Below are positions 40,301 to 50,199 of a DNA stretch of 64,000 nucleotides, piece by piece. The stretch is from Harmothoe impar (lineage: Eukaryota; Annelida; Polychaeta; Phyllodocida; Polynoidae), in contig OX381710.1 in assembly GCA_947462335.1 (NCBI GenBank), positions 30,743,004 to 30,807,003 of the forward strand. Direction: 5' to 3'. The notes under the pieces are model-generated. The model did not search any database, had not been told where the DNA came from, and saw nothing but the letters and a program-made list of their open reading frames with translations. The position numbers and the translations under genes were made by a program. How positions within the stretch are numbered: position 1 is the stretch's first letter; each line of letters starts with the position of its first letter.

Positions 40301-43300
40301 GTTGTCGACGATATCTAAATATGGAATCTGAAATTGAATTCATGGATGATTCACTAATACAACAATTCGTTTTCAGCTCCATATTTGGAGAAAACCTGGA
40401 TATTCACTCGGGCGGTGACGACCTACGTTTCCCTCACCACGAGAATGAGATGGCGCAGTCAGAGGCGTGTTTCTGTACCAACCAGTGGACCAACTACTGG
40501 GTACATACAGGTAGGTGCAGGCATTCACCTGGTGTTGACTTTGAATAGACATTTGTTATATCTAAAAGGAAATGATGATTTTAGACCATATTTAAATTGA
40601 AACAGTTATATGCTTTAGTGTCATGGTTTATACTTCTCATTAATTTTATGCATGTACTATGTATCTAATTGTTTTATTTGTAATAGTACTACTTCAACAT
40701 TATCTGAGTAATACACTACTAAAAACATCAACATCCACATTTCTATTAATTACAGGTCATCTTCATTTAAAGAATGAAAAGACAAAGATGTCTAAATCCC
40801 TGAATAATACCATTCGGATCAGTGAGCTGATGCGCATCATGACGGCGAGCCAGTTCCGGGTGTTCTGTATGCTGCGACCGTACCGACAGCAGATAGAGTA
40901 CAGCTCCGAGTCCAAGCTCAAGGCTATCCGCATCCACGAGGCGTTCTTCTCCTTTATGTCGCTGGCCGAGGCCTACCTAAAGGGACAAGTCCATGCACAG
41001 GCCATCAACGAACCCCTCCTCATGGAGGCGTAAGTGTTAACGTCTTATGTCAAGTACAATTTGATGTACCATTTAGCTCAACAAGAATCAATGAAAGACT
41101 TGAATTATTTAACAACTTTTGAAATATCAAGTTATTAATTCGTTTAATAAATATTATATTGTAGGCCATTAAGTATATCGATGAGAAGAATAAAACTTTG
41201 AACGTTTGTTTTAGAGATTAATGAATGCATATCTTTCTCGCTGGGCTCAAGTATGGTGCCCGAATCTTTCGTTAATGTAAAGTATACCTTTACAGTTGTG
41301 AAATAATTTCTTTTTAAGGTTACTGGAAACAAAAGGAAAAGTTGATCGAGCACTAGCTGACGATTTCGACACGCCAAAGGCGATTGGAGCGATAGAGGAA
41401 TTAATCCGGAAAACCAACACAGAACTGGGCCGCAAAGGTGGACCTGATGTAAGTTTTTGGTATTACATGTATCCTGAATCAAATGGCCTTAAGGTAATGA
41501 CGATTTTTGTCTGAATTAAAAAAATATTTAATCAACTTTTAAAAAACATTTGATCAACTTGTCTATGATACACCGGACAGATATTTGACCAGTTCACACT
41601 ATATTTTAATATTATTCCAGGAGCCGTTTGTATCTCGAAGTCCTGGCACTGTTGCCTCAGTTCTGGGATATGTCGAAAGGATGCTCAATGTATGGGGTGT
41701 GCAGTCTACATGCAAAAAGGTAGGGTTTCAAGCCGTATGGTTCAATGCTTACTGTTATTCACAATTACAGTTCAGTCCAAAAAGTGGTAGTAAGTACCAC
41801 GAGTAGTAATGTTCACATTTATTATGTACAGAGAAAGTAATCACCACTAAACCTAAAAAAATGCCGGTGTATAGGTATGTTACTTCCACCTGTCTAGAAA
41901 TAAGGAAATGGATTATTGATTAACATTTAGAAATAGATCGGTTCCGAGTTATATATATATATACCCCCTTTGACCAGTATTAAACTTGAAGTTTTGAAAG
42001 ATACCAGTAACTATTTTACTGAAATGGTTGAATTATGATATTTCAGTCGGCAACAGAAACACCTTCTGTGCAACGAGTAAGCAAGCATGGTGTTATGTGT
42101 TGACAAGTTTTGTTGTCATTATTTTTGTGACCTTTCTTGGATTTTATTCAGTATACACGTGTATAACAGTATGTGTTGGATAGATCCATATCGGTAGTCA
42201 TAGTATACGACATAGCAGCTGCAGTGGTGTTTACAATATAGGGAATTATCAAATGTTCCATTCTAACAAAATACCCAATAGCATACCAGAATGAGCATGC
42301 AAGGACAGTTTGTTTTGACCAATGTTTGTCCAATTTAAATGCTAGAGGCAATAACTGTCTTTTCAGTAAACTGACAGGAGAACGTCTACATCAGCGATGT
42401 ACTGACGTGCTTCTCAGACTAATATCAACTTGGTTCTCTGCCCGCTCCTTTTCGCAGTGTATGTTGGTTGCATCTCCCAGAAAGCTCTTCTGAAAGATGC
42501 CTTATGAATAGCCATGATTTAATGTCTTTGCTGACCTTGCCATCCTAACAAAATGACTTTTATGGACTTATAATGGGTACAATTACTGTTGCAGTTGACA
42601 GGGTCTGTGTCTGATCTCCGGTTCAACAATGTGATGGACAGTGTGATCCAGTTCCGCAGTAAGATCCGGGAGTACGCCCTCAAGCCGCAGGAACACCTCT
42701 CACAAGAAGGTAGCACTACTAGCTTTCTACACATCTATAACACGTTTTTCTATGTGGAGAACCTTTTTGTTTAAAGTGCCCGGGAATTAGTCGCCTAGCA
42801 AAAGAGGAACACTCCTGATTATTATATAGTTTTTTTGAAGAAAGAAAATCTTGGAGAGACTATAGTATCTAGGAGTTGATGGTGTGCCAGCGGGCGCCGG
42901 ACAAATAGTAGCACGGTCTGATGTATATGGACTAGCTGTACTGCTATTCTGGACTGATGGCAACAGCCAAAAAAAAAAGTCTAGTGGTGTGAGTAGGCCT
43001 CACTTCCATTGGTCCATCATTCGTGTCGGTCATAGCGCCTTTGAATGGTGGCTTTACTCTATGGATGTGTAGTACCTACTATAGTAATGGTGTGACTGAT
43101 GTGTTAGACTACCAGTGGTGCAATACAGTTTTAGCCCATAGAGATAGCCGTGACATGTTATAGTCATGCGGTGTCCATTTGTCGCTTCTAGACATCAAGT
43201 CAACTGCGGAGCCCGAGCTTAGCGCTAAGGAACAGAAAAAGCTGGCGTATCGTAAGGTGAAGCCGCTGTTAGAGGCATGTGATGACTTACGTGATGATCT

Positions 43301-43886
43301 TAAGCTGGGCGGTGTCACCATACAGGTATTTATGCTGACTCATCATGAAATGTGTTCTTTTCCACGTTTATTTTCTCACGCTATTTGGTCGCATCTACCT
43401 TGTAGATGTTTTAGCCTGACCCAACCCTGATTGGACATTTATTTGAGGTGACTGTCTGGCCGGGTACTGCGCTTGCTCAAAATACTGTACTGTGGTCGGA
43501 TATGTATTAATCCTCCAACCAATTGAGTTTTAAGCGAATAAGATAATGCATTGTCCTAGTTGGCATGAGTAGTGCTATGAATAATAATGAAAACTTCATC
43601 AAAATAGGTTAACCCTTTTAAGCAAAAAGACCAAGGGTGTACTGTATTACTATCCGGGAACATGGGCAAAACATGTCGAATTTCTTTTTAATTAATACAA
43701 TTCTTTTTTTGGGCCGGGCAAAAACAAACGGGTATGTGAACTTGAGTAACTGATTTAAGCATTATGCGGCCCTTAAAGGGTTAACCAAAATACCAATTTA
43801 TAAGATCACTTTACTTTTAGGACCACGGGAAGAGTGCTCGCTGGGTGATGGAAGACACCAAGTTGCCGTCTGATCCTAATTCATGA
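34400..43886 (+). CDS. CARS2: Mitochondrial cysteinyl-tRNA synthetase
   Basis: Thirteen coding exons: 34400-35013, 38516-38566, 38853-38970, 39270-39447, 39889-40102, 40377-40510, 40756-41029, 41319-41448, 41621-41719, 42047-42076, 42595-42709, 43192-43325 and 43821-43886. Phases match throughout and give 718 codons from the first ATG. The enzyme charges mitochondrial tRNA-Cys. HIGH is at 217-220 (YDHAHIGH) and KMSKS at 447-451. The zinc ligands by family alignment are C208, C387 (WHIEC), H412 and E416 (PHHENE). Human CARS2 has 564 residues; the excess is mostly the long first exon. In-frame ATGs at 34475 and 34661 are alternative starts, and that at 34661 (631 residues) begins an Arg/Ser-rich, presequence-like segment. 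The 30-bp exon 42047-42076 is the least certain. The gene shares a promoter region with ING. Confidence 0.95.
35103..35463 (+). repeat. Dispersed repeat headed by a GACTCAGGG/CCCTGAGTC hairpin, copy 2
   Basis: Co-linear with 17231-17572 and the same strand, with small indels. Both begin at the palindromic hairpin and end at GGTGAGAYRCTTTTTTTCAG. The similarity is high enough to read by eye over most of the length. Confidence 0.8.
36265..36540 (+). repeat. G-rich minisatellite, 14-bp GGGACTCGGGGTTG unit
   Basis: About nineteen units of 14 bp, varying between GGGACTCGGGGTTG and GGGACTCGGGGGTG. Every unit carries two G runs, so the plus strand could fold into G-quadruplexes. Both strands are open in several frames, which explains apparent [17 protein letters not shown] ORFs that should not be called genes. 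GACCCTGAGTC flanks the array on both sides. Confidence 0.9.
36660..36910. repeat. G-tract/AAAAATT repeat, second copy
   Basis: It has the same alternation of G runs with GTAAAAAATT-like blocks as 8570-8870, including AGCCAAAAAGCC-type linker text. Confidence 0.55.
37872..38261. mobile_element. Diverged copy of the TGTTGCCGAAAA MITE
   Basis: Starts GGTGTTGCCGAAAAC and ends TTTTGGCACCACTG. Internal words ACACAGGCCA and CATTACGATTC match 11456-11791. The ends have decayed compared with that copy. Confidence 0.6.
43609..43784. mobile_element. Small piggyBac-like MITE with TTAA ends (CARS2 last intron)
   Basis: TTAACCCTTTTAAG at 43609 and CCTTAAAGGGTTAA ending at 43784 are inverted, with TTAA at both outer ends. 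A TTAA target and a CCCTTT terminus are typical of piggyBac-type elements. At about 176 bp it is non-autonomous. Confidence 0.55.
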
Positions 43887-45600
43887 ACCAATGGTTTCAG
43901 TCACAAGGAGGAAATCAAATGTAATATTCTGCATGTTGCCAAAGGGAAATAGCCATAATTACATTGATTAGATGTGGAACGAACATTTATGATTCAATTT
44001 ACCAAAGTCCCAAAAAATCGGAGAACGGTAAAGTAAGAATGCACTACACATATCTATAATTCTGTACCATGTGTTTGGATAGCCTCCTTTTCTATTAAGG
44101 AAGTTTTCTATGGATAGTTATTGGTGATAACTGAAGTTGATGGAATATTCGGAGGACCATCGAATGAAGTGTCGATGTCAAAGGAAGGGATTCCAGTATT
44201 CGCCTATATAAGGGTTTTTATATTGCCATGCTCTATGTATGGATCCTGAATGATAACCAGTCACCCCAATTGCTAACAGTCTTGCTCTAAGTCCCCTAAC
44301 ATATTATATACTATTATGTTATGGATATAACGCCGTTGATGTCAGACTGCAGTCGATATGTTCAGTATGTTCACCCCTCTATGCACTGTCGATGTTATCT
44401 GTATATCAGACAAGAATTATGGAGGATGCTCCATTCCCAATGTTAAATGGGACAAAGGTTGTGAAGACTCTTTGAGTCGAAGAACTTTTTATTTTTCTAA
44501 CCATTTTTAGAATTAACAGTTTGTTGAAAACCAAAAATCCTGATCATGAAACATGGTCTAGGTAAAGAACATGTGGATGGGTTTTGGGATGAAGCCGAAC
44601 TATAGCTTCTTCTCTTTTGGACCGTACCAGTTAAGCCATATGTTAAAGTAATACTAAAACCACAAACAACCTATCTGTAAATATGTACTATAACGGTTCT
44701 ACTTACGAAGATACACGACTGTATTTCCCTTTACCGTTCCATTTGGATAAAAATGTACATTATGTTCTTTTAAGCAATGATGTTGAATTTATTGGTTACA
44801 AAAACAATGATAATGGGTTGAATAGTTTGTCTAAGTAGTAGACTGATCAGTATTGAGTAAAATGAAATCTGGACATACCATTGCTGTCTCAAAATCTTGT
44901 TTAATTATGCTATTTATCTTCAGTTGTTTGAACCGGTTTTACGGGGCACAAAGTATAATGAATATAATTCATATTGTCAATTGAATTATCAATATTTAGT
45001 TCCTAACTATGTATGTGTGTGTCTAATAATAAAGATCAATGTGTGCCATTAAGATGAACGATTGGAGATTACTGGATGCAGCGGTGTGTAAACGAGCTAG
45101 ATTTATAAAATGGTATGTTCTACGCAAATTCTATACAAAATAAAAGAAACCATGAAAACCGATACCTTGTTCAAGATTTATTTCGTAACAATGGTGGATA
45201 GGATTTCAGCAGATATCATAAATGGTGCATCCAGTATTGCATATGGCTGATTCCGCATTGATCAATTCAACCGGAGGCTCCCAGATGACCATCTCCAATT
45301 TCCATGTTATTTTTTTTTCTCATTGCCCTATGTATCCATATTGTCCCCCCAAAATTTCTAATCAAAATTCCAAATAGTTTCCGAGTTCTGGCTCGCTCAT
45401 TCGGGGCGGGGTGTCTGATCTGGTAAGAAAAACCTCAATTCTAGCCATTTTCAAAGGACTACCATGGAAAAACTCAGGGTCACAGGTCCATATGTCATTA
45501 CATAGGTGCTACTTATACTAGAGATCAGAATTTTTTTTATCAAACCATACCTTTTGTGTTAGGTCTTGATGCACAGAGGCTCGGAAATTGGACATGAATC
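43887..45600 (+). other. CARS2 3' UTR and downstream spacer
   Basis: No gene seen. AATAAA at 45028-45033, with further AATAAA-containing sequence near 45138, would give a 3' UTR of about 1.1-1.3 kb. The 45.2-45.6 kb part leads into a degenerate LINE. Confidence 0.5.
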
Positions 45601-45836
45601 TTTCATGCCGGTCATAGATTGCACCCGGTTATAGACCTTCAACCGGTCAAGAATATAGAAGTTCACAAATCAAGTGGTGTGGATCATATCTCTGCTACAG
45701 TGCTTAAGGACGCTCTGATTATACTCTGTCCACAATTGACATCAATAATTAATTGTAGCTTACAAACAATAACCTTCCAAAAGTCCTGGGCAACCGCCAA
45801 AGTAGTTCCCCTCCCTAAATCAGGGGACTTAAAGAA

Positions 45837-45904
45837 ATTTTTTTTTTTTTTTTTTTTTTTGTGCAGGGAAAGACGTGTGAACGACCTTGACCCGTTTTAA
45901 CTTT
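45837..45904 (-). mobile_element. 68-bp poly(A)-tailed retroposed fragment with 15-bp target duplication
   Basis: AGGGGACTTAAAGAA occurs exactly at 45822-45836 and 45905-45919 and brackets 68 bases. On the minus strand the insert is a short unique sequence followed by about 23 A residues. A perfect target duplication and poly(A) tail are the marks of LINE-mediated retroposition of an RNA fragment. I could not identify the source RNA. Confidence 0.85.
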
Positions 45905-46217
45905 AGGGGACTTAAAGAACATAGGAAATTGGCGACCAATTTCTCTTTTACCGGTGCCAAGCAAAATAATGGAACCAGCGACATGTACTATACCCCATGA
46001 TGGAACGTATCATTTATAGCCGTATTTATTCATACCTAGAAGCTTCGTTCATCTAGGGGCTGTAGTGATGCACTATTTTCTCTTGTCAATGACATTTACA
46101 CGGCGAGAGATGAAGATATGATAGTCACAGCATGCTTTCTGGATATACGTAAGGTGTTCGATTCGATCCATCATGGTGAGCTCCTTGCAAGAATGAAATC
46201 ATATAATTTACCTATTA

Positions 46218-47117
46218 CAGTGAAATCTCGTTATAAGGAGCACATTTTGGCAGGGCAAATTTGCTCCTTATAACCAACCTTCCTTATAACCGATTTTGGC
46301 CATATATAGCTATTAAATTACCCCTCCTCCCCTTGCCCCCTGCCCCCCCCCCTCACTGGTCCGTTCCTACCCTGCTGAGGCCGCCACATTACAGAAGGAA
46401 GCTCTCTCAAAGCCCCCTGCCTCCCCCTGCCCCCCCTCCCCCTCACTGGTCCGTTCCTACCCTGCTGAGGCCGCCACATTACAGAAGGAAGCTCTCTCAA
46501 AGGCCCCTGCCGCTCCCTGCTCCCCCCCCCCCTCATTGGTCCGTTCCTACCCTGCTGAGGCCGCCACATTACAGAAGGAAGCTCTCTCAAAGCCCCCTGC
46601 CTCCCCCTGCCCCCCCTCACTGGTCCGTTCCTACCCTGCTGAGGCCGCCACATTACAGAAGGAAGCTCTCTCAAAGCCCCCTGCCTCTCCCTGCTCCCCC
46701 CCCCTCACTGGTCCGTTCCTACCCTGCTGAGGCCGCCACATTACAGAAGGAAGCCCTCTCAAAGCCCCCTGCCTCTCCCTGCTCCCCCCCCCCCCACTGG
46801 TCTTGACCTACCCTGTTTGACATCTAAGCCTATGTCTGTGACAATGAGCACTTGGTTACAACGAGGTAATTACTACAGTTGGAGGTACCTCGTTGTAACC
46901 AAGTTTTACTGTAATTAATTTTCTTGAAAAATAATGAAACATTTTGAAGAAGTATGCATCAAAATCTGCTCCTTATAAACGATTTTTGGCTAGAAATGCT
47001 CGTTCTATTGAGGTTTTTTCACTATAGAAAACTATGGAAAAGAAAGTGGCAGAGCAAATCTGCTCCTTATAAACGTTTGCTCCTTATAACCGTCCTCGTT
47101 ATAACGAGATTTCACTG
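46218..47117. mobile_element. pogo/Tigger-like MITE with TA duplication, carrying a minisatellite
   Basis: The 900-bp element starts CAGTGAAATCTCGTTATAA (46218) and ends with the exact complement of those 19 bases (to 47117). TA lies on both sides (46216-46217 and 47118-47119). This end sequence and TA target are of the pogo/Tigger kind. Related shorter ends (GTTACAACGAGG and complement) near 46850-46912 suggest internal rearrangement. No transposase ORF. It interrupts the RT pseudogene between LPIT and the following VYT. Confidence 0.85.
46335..46800. repeat. Minisatellite of ~84-90 bp units inside the MITE
   Basis: The block TGGTCCGTTCCTACCCTGCT recurs about every 84-90 bp (near 46357, 46447, 46537, 46621, 46709). 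Each is followed by GAGGCCGCCACATTACAGAAG and a variable C-rich tract that accounts for the unit-length changes. It is open on both strands but not a credible gene. Confidence 0.9.
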
Positions 47118-47912
47118 TATATACACTGACTGGCCACATTCATACCTGAAAAACCGAAAACAGCGTGTCATTTGTAACAACACTTCATCGTCTCTACTTG
47201 ATATCAGATGAGGAGTGCCACAAGGGTCTATATTGGGCCCCCTATTGTTTATCTGTTTTATCAATAGTCTACCTGATCACCTTATACACTGCCGAGTTTC
47301 TATATAAGCAGACAATGCAGTGTTTTATGTACCTGGTCATACTTTAGCAGAAGCTGAGTTAAAGTTACAAAACAATGATACCAGAGTATATAAATGGTTT
47401 AGCAAAAGTGGTTTATGTATCAACACTGCCAAGACAAAGATAATGATTTTCAATCAACCTAGGACTCATAATCAGACAATATCTATTTACATGGCTTTCT
47501 GTACAATGGCCTGACAGAAACTAACCAATTGTGTCTACAGCGGGTTCAAAACCGCTGTCTGAGAGTCTGTTTGAAAGTAAGACTTAAGTTCAATGTAATA
47601 AAGCTGCATGAGGAAACAGACATACTTTTTATCGGTGTCAAGCATAATATGCAGTTACTGTTACTAACACACAAGTATGTCTACAATGGTAACACTGACT
47701 TTGCCAACAAAGGCCTAATGTTGGAAAATATTAGACAAGTAGGTATGAGGACGCGCTCTGCGGAAACAGGTCTATTAGTCTACCCCCCACCCAAGAAAAA
47801 TGGGTTTAAAAAGAGTCCAATTTATAGAGGTATAGTTTTATGGAATAGCCTACCCCCTGAATGTAGAACATGTACAGATATTATTACCTTTAAGAGGCTC
47901 ACTAAGGCAAAT

Positions 47913-48618
47913 TTAACCCTTTCGTGCCCAGAACTATTTTGACAAAAGTCAGTTTTTCACAACATGATTAATAGATTGTTTAACAGTTCAATATTTTGTG
48001 CTGAGATATGTTATATATCATATTTTATAAAAGCTAAGGGAATATCCTGTCTAATAATGTCTGACAGAACGTCAGAACATCATAATTCAGGTTACCATGG
48101 CAACCAGAAACACTATTTTCCCTAATATTAAACAATATGGTAAAAACGGTTAATATTTCCAAAAAGGGCCCCTTTAGTTTGGAATAGACTGATTCGGCAT
48201 GGTAAACATACTTTTACTATTCTGAATGAAGGCATACATAATGAAATGGGAAGAATACCACCAATTTAATCGGAATCTCTAGAAAAAAATTCACAAAAAG
48301 TTTTTTTCCCACTATTTTCACTATTTTTCAATATTTTCTTTATTTATCAATATTTCTTGACCCCCCTTTGGCCAATGCGCGCATTTTCAATTTTTTTTGG
48401 GCCATTTCTAACTCATTATATTTTGTATTTATGTATACCATCGATTTTCTATACATGTCACCATAGATTATTTTGTATTGTTAGAAAGCTTATGCGATTG
48501 CGCTTTATTTGCATCTAGAATCATCCTGATTTGACCACTATGGCATCTGGGGTGCTCTGTTGAAGATATATAGGTGTAAACGTGCGCACTTTTGGGGTTC
48601 TGGGCATGTAAGGGTTAA
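47913..48618. mobile_element. piggyBac-like MITE with TTAA target sites
   Basis: TTAACCCTTTCGTGCCCAGA at 47913 is mirrored by GTTCTGGGCATGTAAGGGTTAA ending at 48618. The inner 18-bp inverted repeats differ at two positions, and TTAA stands at both edges. About 700 bp with no ORF. It sits in the 3' part of the dead LINE, whose sequence resumes after 48618. Confidence 0.75.
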
Positions 48619-49177
48619 TTGCCATGCATATGAAGAAGTGTCGCAAGATTTACAAACAGCCTGTTTAATACAGGACAAATTGTATACAGTAAATACTTGG
48701 TTACTTAATTTTCACAACCTGTTATTCTTTATACCATTGTCTGTGTGAGTTAGAATGCAATAACACTGGAACCCTGTTGATACCTGTTTGGCTGTGCTAC
48801 AGTAGCCTATTATTCATAAACCTGTTTGTAAATACTTCACTTGAGAATATGACAGTTGTTAACCTAAAATGCTGTTATTCATAGAAATATTAATGACATA
48901 ATATCCTGGTTATACTACTATACTTTGTAATCCGCAACACATGTACAACCGTGATCATGACATCAAACTTTGGTGTGTAGAGAGGCAAGGGACGAATTGC
49001 ACGTCTAACACCCTCTACATACAGTTGATCATTGAATTGTATTTATGAAAATCACCTGGTGAAAATAAATACTCTTTAAACTCAAAACTTGGATCGATCT
49101 GATGAGACACGGCCATATACATAATGCCATGAACAACGACACTACCCAGCAGCTTTCCCAATACTACATGTACTTGC

Positions 49178-50195
49178 ACTAATGACGTGGTCCGGGTGAT
49201 CAACAACAGCGCCACGTTCCTCTATGCTGATGACCTGGCCATTGTTGTCTCTGGCAAGGACCCTGTGCGCGTCCAAATGCTACTCCAAAGGGACCTAGAC
49301 GCAGTCAGTACCTGGTGCTCTAGCAACAAATTGACAGTAAACAGCGACAAGACCCACGTCTTGTGGGTCTACTCACAGCGGTCCATACCGGACCTGACGG
49401 GCTGTGACCTTCACCTACAGGGCAGGACACTAAAAGTGGTCAACGAGTTCAATTATCTGGGCTTAACCATTGACCGCTACATAAACATGTCGAGCCAACT
49501 GAAAAAACAAATCAGACTAATTAGAACGAGACTGCCCCAACTAAGACGCATGCGCAGCAGGACAGATCAACCCACAGCAGTGCAGGTCTACAAGCAGATG
49601 ATCAGGCCTATCTCCGACTATTGCGCCTTCATGGCAGATAGCGGCCCAGTGTGGGCTTCCCGCAAACTTCAGACGTTGCAGAACGACTGCTTGAGAGCGT
49701 GTGAGCAGATCAGATTTGCTCCGGATGTACACGTCCTCGACCTCCACCAACGCCACAGGGTGACCTACCTAGAATCAACCCGCCGGAGGCAACTACTCTC
49801 TCACATGCACAATCTAGCACTGACACCCGGTATGGTAGCGGTACCTGCAAGGCTACTCCGTGGCAACTCGAAGAAGAGACTGAAAGTACCTAGGGTGAAG
49901 AAAGCCATATATGCTAAGAGCCCGCTACACCGAGGGGATGTCCTCTGGACTGCCCTGGACGATGAAGTCCAAAACCTGATAGTCAAGAAAGACTTCCTAA
50001 AAGCAATCTAGGCACACAATGACGCTAGGTGTACAATTTTCTGATCACATATATAACTAAGAATCTAGTTTAAGACTCTACTGCATCAATCGCTCGATCT
50101 ATGTATCCTCCTTGGCCATTTATGAAAAGCGCCCCACGTCTGTGATTTTTTATGGTCAATAAAATAATTAAACTACAACTACAAACTACAAACTA
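49178..50195 (+). pseudogene. 5'-truncated LINE (RT C-terminal half still open)
   Basis: The frame is open from about 49181 to the TAG at 50009-50011. It reads ATFLYADDLAIVV, the RT active-site box, then NKLTVNSDKTHVLW, FNYLGLTID and PLHRGDVLWTALDDE at the end. Everything upstream of the YADD region is missing, the usual result of incomplete target-primed reverse transcription. The sequence differs from both other LINEs here. After the stop comes an AATAAA (about 50158) and a tail of repeated ACAAACTAC. The uninterrupted frame implies a fairly recent insertion. Confidence 0.82.
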
Positions 50196-50199
50196 CATG

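Larger units (their letters stand above)
45619..48750 (+). pseudogene. Dead LINE reverse transcriptase, broken by three insertions
   Basis: RT text can be followed in pieces on the plus strand. KSSGVDHISATVLKDAL and AKVVPLPKSGDLK stand before 45840, and NIGNWRPISLLPV follows at about 45917. ACFLDIRKVFDSIHHGELL is at about 46130-46195, RKQRVICNN at about 47155, [13 protein letters not shown] in a shifted frame near 47210-47250, and NRCLRVCLKVRLKFNVIKLHEE to VLWNSLPPECRTC at 47540-47880. Stops, frameshifts and missing segments (including the YADD box, now ADNA-like) make it non-functional. Insertions are at 45837-45904, 46218-47117 and 47917-48614, and each has a different mechanism. Confidence 0.85.

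Noticed and set aside
46261..46806. A 181-residue Pro-rich protein and its antisense partner.
   Set aside because: They are translations of the ~84-90 bp minisatellite inside a MITE.
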